64,000 bases of DNA from the NCBI RefSeq assembly GCF_009912395.1, contig NZ_WNDO01000002.1, positions 329,601-393,600 of the forward strand. The letters are read 5' to 3'. A program made the translations under genes and the position numbers. Below the pieces are notes generated by a model that had not been told where the DNA came from, did not search any database, and worked only from the letters and a program-made list of their open reading frames with translations. The stretch comes from Luteibacter sp. (GTDB lineage Bacteria > Pseudomonadota > Gammaproteobacteria > Xanthomonadales > Rhodanobacteraceae). Positions 53,913-62,412 of the stretch are shown in pieces; the stretch's first letter is position 1, and each line of letters begins with the position of its first letter.

Positions 53913-54317
53913 TCAGACGTTACCCTGTTCCGGTGGCCAGTGGGCGTTGATTTTCTTGATCCGGCCGACGAGGTCGCGCACCTCTTCGTTACGGTCGTGG
54001 ATGCGTTTTTCCTTGGCCGCCTTCTGGGCCGCGAAATCCTCGTTGGTGCCCAGCACGGCCTCGTGGACCAGGCGGCAGCTCTCGTCCGCATGGGCGGCAC
54101 GGGAATGAAAGCCCAGCCGATCGGCAATGATTTCCATGCGTAGCCCCGGGTGCGCCTGCTCCATGGTACGTGCCCGGACAGCGAAGAACTGCTGCCATTC
54201 GCGCTCGGGCGCGCCGCTCAGGATGGCCTCCACGCGGGGGATGTCGGGGCGGTCGAACTGTTCGCTGTCGTCGATGGCTTCGAACGATTCGATCTCGATC
54301 CAGTCTCTGCTGGCCAT
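53913..54317 (-). CDS. Hypothetical protein
   Basis: A 134-residue acidic, helical cytoplasmic protein starting MASRDWIEIESFEAIDDSEQ, with a Lys-rich helix at the C-terminus. I do not recognise the family. There is no signal or membrane segment. It is probably transcribed alone, divergently from the lipoprotein gene. Confidence 0.55.
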   Translation of the reverse strand: MASRDWIEIESFEAIDDSEQFDRPDIPRVEAILSGAPEREWQQFFAVRARTMEQAHPGLRMEIIADRLGFHSRAAHADESCRLVHEAVLGTNEDFAAQKAAKEKRIHDRNEEVRDLVGRIKKINAHWPPEQGNV

Positions 54318-54449
54318 GGGAAATCCTGCGGTGGGAGGGCGCGCGATTCTTCGCCGGAGCATGTGGAGGAAACGTCGCGGCTTGCGTTCGTGGCGTCTTT
54401 CGGCATATACGGACGCGTGCTCTCCCCATCCTTCAAGGAGTTCCAACCC

Positions 54450-54854
54450 ATGCGCTACCTCGTCATCGCCGGTGCCGTGCTGCTCGCCGGCTGCGCCACT
54501 CAGAACGAGCGCCACGTCGGCATCCACGACGTGCTCTCCAGCACCACCTTCTCCAACCAGTCGCCGGGCGATGGCGACGCCACGCTGAACATCGTCCGCG
54601 AACAGGGCCTGTGGGGCGCCGGTTGCTCCAGCGCCGTCTACCTCGACGACAAGGCCGTGGCGGACATGGAGATCGGCCAGCAGCTCGTGCTGCACGTGCC
54701 GTCGGGTACCCGCAAGCTCAGCGTGCAGCCGCACGGGGCCTGCTCGGCCGAGCGTCTCGACGCCGACGCCACCCTGGGCCAGGGCGAAACCCGTACCTTC
54801 ACGATCCCCGCCAGTGGCGAGGGACTGGCCGCCCAGGCCGCTCCGAAAGCCTGA
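54450..54854 (+). CDS. Small lipoprotein, unknown
   Basis: A 134-residue lipoprotein with signal MRYLVIAGAVLLAGC and lipobox LAGC. The mature part holds two cysteines (WGAGCSSAVYLDDK and HGACSAERL) and a beta-sandwich-like pattern ending TFTIPASGEG. The family is not recognised. AAGGAG lies ten bases upstream of the ATG. Confidence 0.65.
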   Translation: MRYLVIAGAVLLAGCATQNERHVGIHDVLSSTTFSNQSPGDGDATLNIVREQGLWGAGCSSAVYLDDKAVADMEIGQQLVLHVPSGTRKLSVQPHGACSAERLDADATLGQGETRTFTIPASGEGLAAQAAPKA

Positions 54855-54926
54855 CAGGGCTTGTTTTCAGGGTCGCGGTGGCGCAGGATCGTACGTGTCG
54901 CCGCGACGTGAAGAGGAGCCCTTATC

Positions 54927-55166
54927 GTGCACCGACGCATCGTTGGCCTGTACTCCGTTGAAGTCCGTACGCTGAAATCGGCGGGCGGCACCTGGAAGTC
55001 GGCCTATATCGTCGAACCCGCCGCCCACGCGGGTCCGCGCGATTTCGTGATGATCTCCCTGCTCGAGGAGTTCGTCGACGAGCGCGCCGCCGTCGATGCG
55101 GCCATGGATCGCGGCGTGAAGCACGCCGACTGGCTCGAGAACAGCCGGGCCCCGATCCCGGGCTGA
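54927..55166 (+). CDS. Small protein, unknown
   Basis: A 79-residue protein starting at a GTG at 54927 with GAGGAG eight bases upstream (MHRRIVGLYSVEVRTL). It shows a short beta-rich start and a helical end. The family is not recognised. It precedes another small gene (55237) and the MrfAB pair. Confidence 0.5.
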   Translation: MHRRIVGLYSVEVRTLKSAGGTWKSAYIVEPAAHAGPRDFVMISLLEEFVDERAAVDAAMDRGVKHADWLENSRAPIPG

Positions 55167-55236
55167 CGTGACCGCCACGCCCACCGCGCCGTAACGCCTC
55201 CACCACGATTCGCCGCCTAGCTTCCTCCTACGGGCA

Positions 55237-55503
55237 ATGCCGCCCGATACCCGGGATGGACGCTTGCCGCACACGACCCTCTACCTGCCTTTCACCGCGT
55301 CGCCTCGTGGCTCGTGGAACGTCCGCCGGAACGCCGACCTGGTCGGGCAGTTCGCCACGCGGGACGAAGCCATGCGCCACGCGCTCTCGCTGGTCGAATC
55401 CATCGGCGCCCATGTCGGCGAACCGGTGGAGCTGAAGGTGGAGGACGAGGACGGCACCTGGCATCTCGCCGAGGTGCCCGAGGGCCCTGGTCGCAGGATC
55501 TGA
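55237..55503 (+). CDS. Small protein, possibly DUF2188-like
   Basis: An 88-residue protein with the segment GSWNVRRNADLVGQFATRDEAMRHALSLVES, which resembles the beta-beta-alpha repeat of DUF2188 proteins (substrate-like YegP/PatB). The match is weak. No signal or membrane segment. The start at 55237 is not well supported by a ribosome site. Confidence 0.45.
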   Translation: MPPDTRDGRLPHTTLYLPFTASPRGSWNVRRNADLVGQFATRDEAMRHALSLVESIGAHVGEPVELKVEDEDGTWHLAEVPEGPGRRI

Positions 55504-55549
55504 GACGGCCCCGGGTCATAAGACGCATCCGTTCGTGCCGGATGCCTCC

Positions 55550-57967
55550 ATGGCCGCCTACCTCAAAGCCCTGCGATCCACCGAGTCCGACGCGGCCTTG
55601 GCGACCCATCACGACGGTCAGACGCTGGCCCAGCGCCTCAGCGCGAAATACGGTGACCGGGTCTGTTCGGCGTTTACGGTGTTCGGCAGGGAGGGGCGTT
55701 TCGCGCCCTTGCCCGAAGATTTGCCTGAGGGCCTCGCCACCGCTTTGCGTGCCCGTGGGATCGAGCAGCTTTACAGTCATCAGCAGGAGGCCTGGGACGC
55801 GGCGCGTGCCGGGCGACACGTGCTGGTCGCTACGCCGACAGCGTCCGGCAAGACACTCTGCTACACCTTGCCGGTGATCGCCTCCGCGCTCGAATCCGGA
55901 GCGCGTGCGCTTTACCTGTTCCCGACCAAGGCGCTGGCGCAGGATCAGGTGGCCGAGCTGCTCGAGATCAACCGGGCAGGCGACCTTGGCGTGAAAGCCT
56001 TCACTTTCGATGGCGATACGCCGGGCGAGGCGCGTCAGGCGATCCGGCTGCATGGCGATGTCGTGGTGAGCAACCCGGACATGCTGCACCAGGCGATCCT
56101 GCCGCATCACACGAAGTGGGCGCAGTTCTTCGAGAGCCTGCGCTACATCGTCATCGACGAGATCCACACGTATCGCGGCGTCTTCGGATCGCACCTGGCG
56201 AACGTGCTGCGGCGGCTCAAGCGTATCTGCGCGTTCTATGGCGTGCGTCCCCAGTTCGTGCTGTGTTCCGCCACCATCGGCAATGCGGTGGAACATGCGC
56301 AGGCCCTCATCGAGGACGAGGTGTTCGCGGTGACGCAAAGCGGCGCACCCAGCGGCGACAAGCACGTGTTGCTGTGGAACCCTCCCGTGGTGAATCCCGA
56401 CCTGGGATTGCGCGCGTCGGCGCGGTCGCAGACCAACCTGATCGCCCGCGTGGCGATCAAGGCGAAGATGAAGACCCTGGTGTTCGCGCAGTCGCGGCTC
56501 ATGGTGGAAGTGCTCACCAAATACCTCAAGGATGTCTTCGACCACGACACGCGCAAGCCGCCGCGCATCCGTGCCTACCGCGGCGGCTACCTGCCGACGG
56601 AGCGACGCGAGGTGGAGCGGGAGATGCGCGCCGGCAACGTCGATGGCATCGTGTCCACTTCGGCGCTGGAGTTGGGTGTGGATATCGGTAGCCTCGATGC
56701 CGTGGTGCTCAATGGCTATCCGGGCTCCATCGCGGCCACGTGGCAGCGCTTCGGCCGCGCAGGGCGCCGGCAGCAGCCTTCGCTGGGCGTGCTGGTGGCC
56801 AGCAGCGCGCCGCTCGACCAGTACCTCATGCGCCATCCGGCCTTCCTCACCGAGGCCAGCCCCGAGCATGCACGCATCCAGCCCGACCAGCCGCTGATTC
56901 TTCTCGATCACATCCGATGCGCCGCGTTCGAACTGCCCTTCGTCGATGGTGACCGTTTTGGTCCCGACGATGCGGGAGCCTACCTCCAGGTGCTGGCGGA
57001 GTCCGAGGTGCTGCATCGCGAAGGCGATCGCTGGGAGTGGATCGCCGACAGTTATCCGGCCAACGCGGTCAGCCTGCGTTCGGTGGCCGACGGTAATTTC
57101 GTGGTGGTCGACCGCACGGAAGGCCGGCAGACGATCATCGCCGAGGTGGATTACTCGGCCGCCGCGCTCACGTTGTACGAAGGCGCGATCCACATGGTGC
57201 AGTCGGTGCCGTACCAGGTGGAGAAACTGAACTGGGATGGCCGTAAGGCCTACTGCACGCGCACGCGCGTCGATTACTACACGGACGCCATCGACTACAC
57301 GAAGCTCAAGGAGCTGGAATGCTTCGATGGCACGCGGGCTGGCGAGGGCAGTGCGCGCCATGGTGAAGTGCACGTGGTCCGGCGCGTGTCGGGCTACAAG
57401 AAGATCCGTTACTACACGCACGAAAACATCGGATACGGCCCGGTGAGCCTGCCGGACCAGGAGCTGCACACCACGGCGGTATGGTGGCAATTGCCGCAGA
57501 CGGTGCTCGACGAGGTGTTTCGCTCACGCCAGCACGCGCTGGATGGATTCCTCGGTGCGGCGTATGCGCTGCATGTCGCCGCCGTCGTCGCGGTGATGGC
57601 GGAGCCTCGCGATCTGCAGAAGGCCGTCGGCTCTGGCGATGGCGGCTGGTCGGCACAGGTGGATACGGCAGGCCGTGGACAGTTGCGTGCGGCCGATGGC
57701 GGCCTCGCCTCGCCCGACATGCTCGAGCGTTTCCTGCCGACGGTGTATCTCTACGACAACTTCCCAGGTGGCGTGGGCCTGAGTGAGCCATTGTTCGTTC
57801 GCGCGCGGGAACTCGTGCGCAGCGCGCTGGAGACGGTGCGTGGATGCGAGTGCAAGGCCGGTTGTCCCGCGTGCGTAGGGCCGGTCCTCGCGGCCGACGA
57901 ACATCGGCAGGAAACGCCCAGGGCTCTCACGGTGAAGGTGCTGGAACTGCTGGGGGCGGAAGGGTGA
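55550..57967 (+). CDS. DEAD/DEAH-box helicase, MrfA/YprA-like
   Basis: An 805-residue superfamily 2 helicase. Walker A is ATPTASGKTL, motif II is VIDEIHTY (DEIH), and further motifs are CSATIGNAVEHA and QRFGRAGRRQQPS. The C-terminal cysteine cluster CECKAGCPACVG is the DUF1998 region of MrfA/YprA-type proteins. With the exonuclease encoded four bases overlapping downstream it matches the Bacillus MrfA-MrfB pair, which repairs mitomycin-type damage. An in-frame GTG at 55535 is the alternative start. Confidence 0.88.
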   Translation: MAAYLKALRSTESDAALATHHDGQTLAQRLSAKYGDRVCSAFTVFGREGRFAPLPEDLPEGLATALRARGIEQLYSHQQEAWDAARAGRHVLVATPTASGKTLCYTLPVIASALESGARALYLFPTKALAQDQVAELLEINRAGDLGVKAFTFDGDTPGEARQAIRLHGDVVVSNPDMLHQAILPHHTKWAQFFESLRYIVIDEIHTYRGVFGSHLANVLRRLKRICAFYGVRPQFVLCSATIGNAVEHAQALIEDEVFAVTQSGAPSGDKHVLLWNPPVVNPDLGLRASARSQTNLIARVAIKAKMKTLVFAQSRLMVEVLTKYLKDVFDHDTRKPPRIRAYRGGYLPTERREVEREMRAGNVDGIVSTSALELGVDIGSLDAVVLNGYPGSIAATWQRFGRAGRRQQPSLGVLVASSAPLDQYLMRHPAFLTEASPEHARIQPDQPLILLDHIRCAAFELPFVDGDRFGPDDAGAYLQVLAESEVLHREGDRWEWIADSYPANAVSLRSVADGNFVVVDRTEGRQTIIAEVDYSAAALTLYEGAIHMVQSVPYQVEKLNWDGRKAYCTRTRVDYYTDAIDYTKLKELECFDGTRAGEGSARHGEVHVVRRVSGYKKIRYYTHENIGYGPVSLPDQELHTTAVWWQLPQTVLDEVFRSRQHALDGFLGAAYALHVAAVVAVMAEPRDLQKAVGSGDGGWSAQVDTAGRGQLRAADGGLASPDMLERFLPTVYLYDNFPGGVGLSEPLFVRARELVRSALETVRGCECKAGCPACVGPVLAADEHRQETPRALTVKVLELLGAEG

Positions 57968-58857
57968 GCGATCTCGCCTCGAAACTAGCGGCGCTCCGTC
58001 GGCAGGCGGGGGCGCCGATCGGAGGGCGTCCTGTAAGACCCGTTGCGCCACCGAAGGCGTCCGTGGATCTCGACGCGTTACGACGCATGGCCGGCGTGCG
58101 GGCGCGGCTCGGCTTGCCACGCACACCCGCGCGCGCCGTGGAACGCGAGGTGCCGGGCGAGGAGATCGCGCCGGGGCTGCGTTACCTCGAGCAATCTTTC
58201 GCATGGCCGGAGGCTCCCGAGGTCTTCGACCTGACCTTTGCCCGGCTCACGCAGGCGCACCGTGGGCAGCTCATGCATTTCGACACGGAAACCACGGGTC
58301 TTGCCGGGGGCACCGGAACGCGAGCCTTCATGATCGGCGTCGCGGACTGGCGGGACGATCGTCTCCGCGTACGCCAGTTGTACATGACGACCATGGCGGC
58401 GGAAACCAGCATGCTGCGCACGTTCGCCGGGTGGGTCGACGACGATACGGTGCTGGTGAGCTACAACGGAAAATCCTACGACGCACCGCTGCTGGCGACA
58501 CGGTTTCGCCTGGCACGCATCACCAACCCACTGGTGGGGCTCGTGCATGTCGATCTGCTTCATCCGATGCGTCGACGCTATCGGCAGGTGTGGGAAAACT
58601 GTCGCATGCAGACGGCCGAGCGGCATCTTCTGCGCATTGTCCGTGAAGACGACCTGCCGGGATCGGAGGCGCCACGTGCCTGGCTCGATTACCTGCGAGG
58701 GGGCTCATCGACGGATCTGGTGCGCGTGGCGGCGCACAACCTGCAGGACGTGCGCAGCCTCAGCGCACTGTTGGTGGAAGCCCATGGCTGGGCGGCCCTC
58801 GACATGGCGTCTTCGCCGCCCGGTAACGAAATCTCCACGCCAGCGCGCGCAGGCTGA
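57964..58857 (+). CDS. RNase H-fold 3'-5' exonuclease, MrfB/YprB-like
   Basis: A 297-residue protein. An N-terminal basic region of about 90 residues precedes a DEDDy/RNase H-fold exonuclease domain: the first acidic motif is MHFDTETTGLAGGTGTRAF, the second YNGKSYDAP and the third AAHNLQDVRSLSAL. This matches YprB/MrfB. The GTG at 57964 overlaps the helicase stop (GTGA), so the two are translated together. In Bacillus the pair forms a nucleotide-excision route for mitomycin C damage. Confidence 0.87.
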   Translation: MSDLASKLAALRRQAGAPIGGRPVRPVAPPKASVDLDALRRMAGVRARLGLPRTPARAVEREVPGEEIAPGLRYLEQSFAWPEAPEVFDLTFARLTQAHRGQLMHFDTETTGLAGGTGTRAFMIGVADWRDDRLRVRQLYMTTMAAETSMLRTFAGWVDDDTVLVSYNGKSYDAPLLATRFRLARITNPLVGLVHVDLLHPMRRRYRQVWENCRMQTAERHLLRIVREDDLPGSEAPRAWLDYLRGGSSTDLVRVAAHNLQDVRSLSALLVEAHGWAALDMASSPPGNEISTPARAG

Positions 58858-58893
58858 CCCACGCATCGACGCGGTGTCGAGGAGGCATGAGGC

Positions 58894-59070
58894 ATGAACG
58901 AGCAGAGCACGTTGACCAAGCCTTGCGATCACGACGGTTGCGGCTGCCAGATTCCCATCTCGCGGGACTACTGCAACGAGGCCTGCCGCATGGCGGCGGA
59001 AGAACAGAACGTGGGCTCGACGTGCGAATGCGGCCACGCCGCCTGCCAGCAGCTCCATCATCATCACTGA
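58894..59070 (+). CDS. Metallothionein-like Cys/His-rich protein (58 residues)
   Basis: A 58-residue protein with nine cysteines and a C-terminal HHHH. The order CDHDGCGC...YCNEACRMAAEE...CECGHAACQ resembles bacterial metallothioneins (SmtA/BmtA type: C-x-C near the start, YCx2AC, CxCGHxxC), though it is shorter and its spacings differ. It probably binds Zn or Cu. AGGAGG lies eight bases upstream of an in-frame ATG at 58887-58889, and GAGG directly upstream of 58894. It follows the MrfB-like gene by 36 bp. Confidence 0.7.
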   Translation: MNEQSTLTKPCDHDGCGCQIPISRDYCNEACRMAAEEQNVGSTCECGHAACQQLHHHH

Positions 59071-59084
59071 TCGGAAGCACGGCC

Positions 59085-59231
59085 ATGACCAACGACGGCA
59101 AGCAGGACACCCCGGGCTACAAGGAAGACAACCCGAAGCCCTCGCACGGCAAGCCAAAGGTGCCGGGCGAGGGACATCCGAAAGAGCACCAGAACATGCC
59201 GAAAGACAAGCCAGGTAAGCAAAACGGCTGA
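59085..59231 (+). CDS. Small hydrophilic disordered protein (48 residues)
   Basis: A 48-residue, Lys/Pro/Gly-rich protein (MTNDGKQDTPGYKEDNPKPS...) with no hydrophobic segment, resembling small stress-linked disordered proteins. The family is not known. It starts 14 bp after the metallothionein-like gene stop, with GGAAG-like Shine-Dalgarno support. Confidence 0.5.
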   Translation: MTNDGKQDTPGYKEDNPKPSHGKPKVPGEGHPKEHQNMPKDKPGKQNG

Positions 59232-59243
59232 GGTTCCGGCATC

Positions 59244-59357
59244 TGTAGGAGCGGGCTTGCCCGCGACCCCTCAGGATCGCTATCGCGACTGATGCAATGC
59301 GATTCGTTGTGCGAGAGGCTTTCGCGACCTCGAATCGCGAGCAAGCTCGCTCCTACA
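59244..59357. repeat. REP pair, second class (GCGGGCTTGCCCGC)
   Basis: TGTAGGAGCGGGCTTGCCCG to CGAGCAAGCTCGCTCCTACA. The stem differs from the GCGCGC class. It is duplicated at 59387-59500, 143 bp on, with seven differences or so. Confidence 0.88.
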
Positions 59358-59386
59358 GGCGTAGGCAAACTTGCCTCACGGGCATT

Positions 59387-59500
59387 TGTAGGAGCGGGCT
59401 TGCCCGCGACCCCTCAGGATCGCTATCGCGACTGATGCAATGCGATTCGTTATGCGAGAGGTTTTCGCGCCCTCGGATCGCGAGCAAGCTCGCTCCTACA
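59387..59500. repeat. REP pair, second class, second tandem copy
   Basis: Near-identical to 59244-59357, including the 70-bp middle (ATCGCTATCGCGACTGATGC shared). The pair lies between the small disordered protein gene and azoR. Confidence 0.88.
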
Positions 59501-59519
59501 TGGTTGTGTGGCCTTGGCC

Positions 59520-60104
59520 TCAGGCTGCTTTGCGCAACAGCCCGCTGATGCCGGCCACGGCGTTACCGATGGCGGCAGTCTTCTGCTCGTCACCGCGCGA
59601 CACGCCCTCGGCGCGGACGAATTCCACATCGGTGACGCCGAGGAAGCCGAGCACGGCGCGCAGGTACGGTTCCTGGAAGTCCATGGCCGCTGCCGGGGTG
59701 CCGTCGGCGTAGATGCCACCGCGCGACGATGCGATGATCACGCGCTTGCCGCCCGCGAGGCCTTCGGGGCCGGCGGCGGTGTAGCGGAAGGTCTTGCCAG
59801 CGACTGCGATACGGTCGATCCAGGCCTTCAGCGAGCTGCTGATCGAGAAGTTGTACATCGGGGCGCCGATGACGACGACATCCGCCGCCAGGAATTCTTC
59901 CATCACCGCGTCGCTTTCGGCAGCGGCAGGATCGTTCTCGCCGGCGGGCAGGGCCCAGTGGCCGAGCGGGGTGGCGTGGAGGTCGCGGTAGGTGACCTCG
60001 AGGCCCGGATGGTTCCGGGTGAACTCGGCGACGATGGCCGAAGTCAGGCCGCGCGACACGGAATAGGCGCCCAGGGCACTGGCATCGATATGCAGGAGTT
60101 TCAT
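59520..60104 (-). CDS. azoR: FMN-dependent NADH-azoreductase/quinone reductase
   Basis: A 194-residue flavodoxin-fold protein of the AzoR family. It starts MKLLHIDASALGAYSVSRGL, with the FMN-phosphate loop near residues 8-20, and has VVIGAPMYNFSISSSLKAWIDRIA and VIIASSRGGIYAD. It reduces quinones and azo dyes in the cytoplasm using NADH. It diverges from a LysR-type regulator, a very common pairing; a GTTTC-N6-GAAAC site lies between. Confidence 0.93.
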   Translation of the reverse strand: MKLLHIDASALGAYSVSRGLTSAIVAEFTRNHPGLEVTYRDLHATPLGHWALPAGENDPAAAESDAVMEEFLAADVVVIGAPMYNFSISSSLKAWIDRIAVAGKTFRYTAAGPEGLAGGKRVIIASSRGGIYADGTPAAAMDFQEPYLRAVLGFLGVTDVEFVRAEGVSRGDEQKTAAIGNAVAGISGLLRKAA

Positions 60105-60198
60105 GGGGTTAGACCTCTGTCGGGACCGCGTTGGCGGGATAGAGGAGACGATACGCCGGCAACAATCCCGTGATTAGTCGGCTTGCGGTAGACTGATT

Positions 60199-60214
60199 GT
60201 TTCCAGACAGAAAC
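60199..60214. promoter_or_regulatory. Candidate LysR-type operator between azoR and its regulator
   Basis: GTTTCCAGACAGAAAC has perfect 5-bp arms around a six-base spacer, 14 bp before the regulator ATG and 95 bp before azoR. The position suits autorepression and co-control. Confidence 0.5.
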
Positions 60215-60228
60215 GACCAGGACATCCG

Positions 60229-61257
60229 ATGGAAGGCGCCCTCCAGGACCTGAACGACTTGTACTTCTTCGCCTCCGTCGTCGAGCACGGCGGTTTCTCG
60301 GCCGCCGGCCGGGCATTGGGCGTACCCAAGTCACGTCTGTCCAAGCGCATCGCGCAGTTGGAGGATCGCCTCGGCGTCCGCCTGCTCCAGCGCACCACGC
60401 GGCGTTTCGTGGTGACGGAGATCGGCGAACGCTTCTACGCGCACTGCCGAGCGGTGCTGGAAGAGGCGAGGGCAGCCCAGGACGCGGTCGACGAACTACG
60501 CACCGAGCCCCGCGGCGTCGTCCGCGTGAGCTGCCCAATCTCGCTCGCGCAGAACGTCCTCGGCCCGATGCTGCCTGCCTTCATGCTCGAGCATCCGAAG
60601 GTGCAGATCCGCATGACCGCCACCAATCGCCGCGTGGACCTGATCGGCGAGGGTTACGACGTCGCCATCCGCGTGCGTGAAAAACTCGACACCGACGCGA
60701 CACTCGTCCTGCGCAGCATCGGCTACGCGCGCAACCTGCTGGTCGCCAGCCCCAAGTTCCTCGACAGCAACGGTCGCCCGAAGACCCTGGAAGAACTTGC
60801 GCTCCTGCCCGCGCTGTCGATGTACGAGCACGAAGGCGCGCAGGTCTGGGAGCTGGTGGACGCCAGCGGCAAGAAGGCCGCCGTGGAAGTGAAGCCACGC
60901 CTGGTCAGCGGCGATTTCTCCGTGCTGATCTCGGCGGCCGTGCAGTGCTGCGGCGTGGCGCTGATTCCGGAAGATTTCTGCGCCCCGATGATCGCCAACG
61001 GCATCCTCGAATGGGTGCTGCCCGAGTACACCACCGCGCAAGGCACCCTGCATTTCGTCTACCCCAGCCGACGCGGCCTGCTGCCGGCGGTGCGCAGCTT
61101 CGTTGACTTCCTGGCCGAGCGCCTGCCCAAGGCCCAGGCCGAGTTTCACAAGGACTGCGACCGCCTTGGCCGGCAGCCGCAGGACGCGGGCGCGATCAAG
61201 CTAGCCCGCATGTTAGGATCGGACCATCCGGCGGCGTTTGGCCGTCCAAACGAATAA
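60229..61257 (+). CDS. LysR-family transcription regulator of azoreductase
   Basis: A 342-residue LysR-type regulator. N-terminal winged helix-turn-helix (DLYFFASVVEHGGFSAAGRALGVPKSRLSKRIAQLEDRLG) and a C-terminal LysR substrate domain (from about residue 90: RGVVRVSCPISLAQNVLG...). It lies divergent from azoR, the usual arrangement, and probably activates it in response to quinones or electrophiles. The tail (residues 310-342) is not conserved. The ATG at 60229 lies 14 bp after the candidate operator. Confidence 0.92.
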   Translation: MEGALQDLNDLYFFASVVEHGGFSAAGRALGVPKSRLSKRIAQLEDRLGVRLLQRTTRRFVVTEIGERFYAHCRAVLEEARAAQDAVDELRTEPRGVVRVSCPISLAQNVLGPMLPAFMLEHPKVQIRMTATNRRVDLIGEGYDVAIRVREKLDTDATLVLRSIGYARNLLVASPKFLDSNGRPKTLEELALLPALSMYEHEGAQVWELVDASGKKAAVEVKPRLVSGDFSVLISAAVQCCGVALIPEDFCAPMIANGILEWVLPEYTTAQGTLHFVYPSRRGLLPAVRSFVDFLAERLPKAQAEFHKDCDRLGRQPQDAGAIKLARMLGSDHPAAFGRPNE

Positions 61258-61266
61258 AGGCGTTCG

Positions 61267-62412
61267 ATGCAACTCGAAACCAAGCTCCCCAAGGTCGGCA
61301 CGACCATTTTCAGCGTCATGAGCCAGCTCGCGCTGGAGCACAAGGCGGTCAACCTCGGCCAGGGCTTCCCGGATTTCGAACCGCCGGAAGCACTGCGCGA
61401 GGCCATCACCCGCGCCATGGCCGAAGGCAAGAACCAGTACGCCCCCGGTGTCGGCATCGCGAAGCTGCGCGAGCAGATCGCGCTGAAGACGGAGCGTCTG
61501 TACGGCCATCGCGTCAGCCCGGATACCGAGGTCACCGTCACCTCCGGTGCCACGGAAGCCTTGTTCTCGGCCATCGCGGCGGTGGTCCGTGCCGGCGACG
61601 AGGTGATCGTCTTCGACCCATGCTACGACAGCTACGAGCCCGCCATCGAATTGCAGGGCGCCACCGCCGTGCATATTCCGCTCACGTTGCCGGCCTTCGC
61701 CATCGACTGGCAGCGCGTGCGCGATGCGATCACGCCGAAGACGCGCGTAATCCTGATCAACTCGCCGCACAATCCGTCGGGCGCCGTGCTGACCCGCGCC
61801 GATCTCGACGAACTGGCCACCATTGTGCGCGACACGAACATCGTGGTGCTGTCCGACGAGGTCTACGAGCACATCGTGTTCGACGGCGCCGAGCACCAGA
61901 GCGTGCTGCGCCACAAGGAATTGGCCGAGCGCAGCATCGTCGTCTCGTCGTTCGGCAAGACCTACCACTGCACCGGCTGGAAGGTCGGCTACGCCGTGGC
62001 GCCCAAGGCGCTCACCGCCGAATTCCGCAAGGTGCACCAGTACCTCACCTTCTGCACCTTCAATCCGGCGCAGTGGGCGTTCGCCGAGTTCCTTGAGTCC
62101 TCCCCGGAGCACTACCTGGAACTGCCCGCCTTCTACCAGGCCAAGCGCGACAGCTTCCGTAAGCTGCTGGCACCGTCGCGCCTGAAGCTGCTCGATGTGC
62201 CGGGCGGTTACTTCCAACTCGTCGACTACAGCGCCATCCGCGATGTCGACGACATCAACTTCAGCGAGTGGCTGGTTCGCGAGGGCGGTGTCGCCGCGAT
62301 TCCGCTCAGCCCGTTCTACGAGACGGCGCCAGACACGCGCCTTGTGCGCCTCTGCTTCGCCAAGAACGACGCCACCATGGAAGCCGCCGCGGAGCTGCTG
62401 TGCAAACTCTGA
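61267..62412 (+). CDS. Methionine/KMTB aminotransferase (YbdL-like, fold type I)
   Basis: A 381-residue PLP enzyme of the aminotransferase class I/II family. The Lys that binds PLP is in SSFGKTYHCTGWKVGYAVA; NSPHNPSGAVLTRADLDEL, VLSDEVYEHIVFDG and the C-terminal FAKNDATMEAA fit YbdL/MtnE-type enzymes that transaminate methionine and glutamine. It overlaps the omega-amidase gene by 13 bp, a pairing known for recycling the keto acids made by glutamine-dependent transamination. The ATG lies nine bases after the LysR stop. Confidence 0.9.
   Translation: MQLETKLPKVGTTIFSVMSQLALEHKAVNLGQGFPDFEPPEALREAITRAMAEGKNQYAPGVGIAKLREQIALKTERLYGHRVSPDTEVTVTSGATEALFSAIAAVVRAGDEVIVFDPCYDSYEPAIELQGATAVHIPLTLPAFAIDWQRVRDAITPKTRVILINSPHNPSGAVLTRADLDELATIVRDTNIVVLSDEVYEHIVFDGAEHQSVLRHKELAERSIVVSSFGKTYHCTGWKVGYAVAPKALTAEFRKVHQYLTFCTFNPAQWAFAEFLESSPEHYLELPAFYQAKRDSFRKLLAPSRLKLLDVPGGYFQLVDYSAIRDVDDINFSEWLVREGGVAAIPLSPFYETAPDTRLVRLCFAKNDATMEAAAELLCKL

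Noticed and set aside
55292..57490. A 732-codon minus-strand open frame across the helicase gene
   Set aside because: Antisense to clear helicase motifs; His- and Arg-rich shadow composition.
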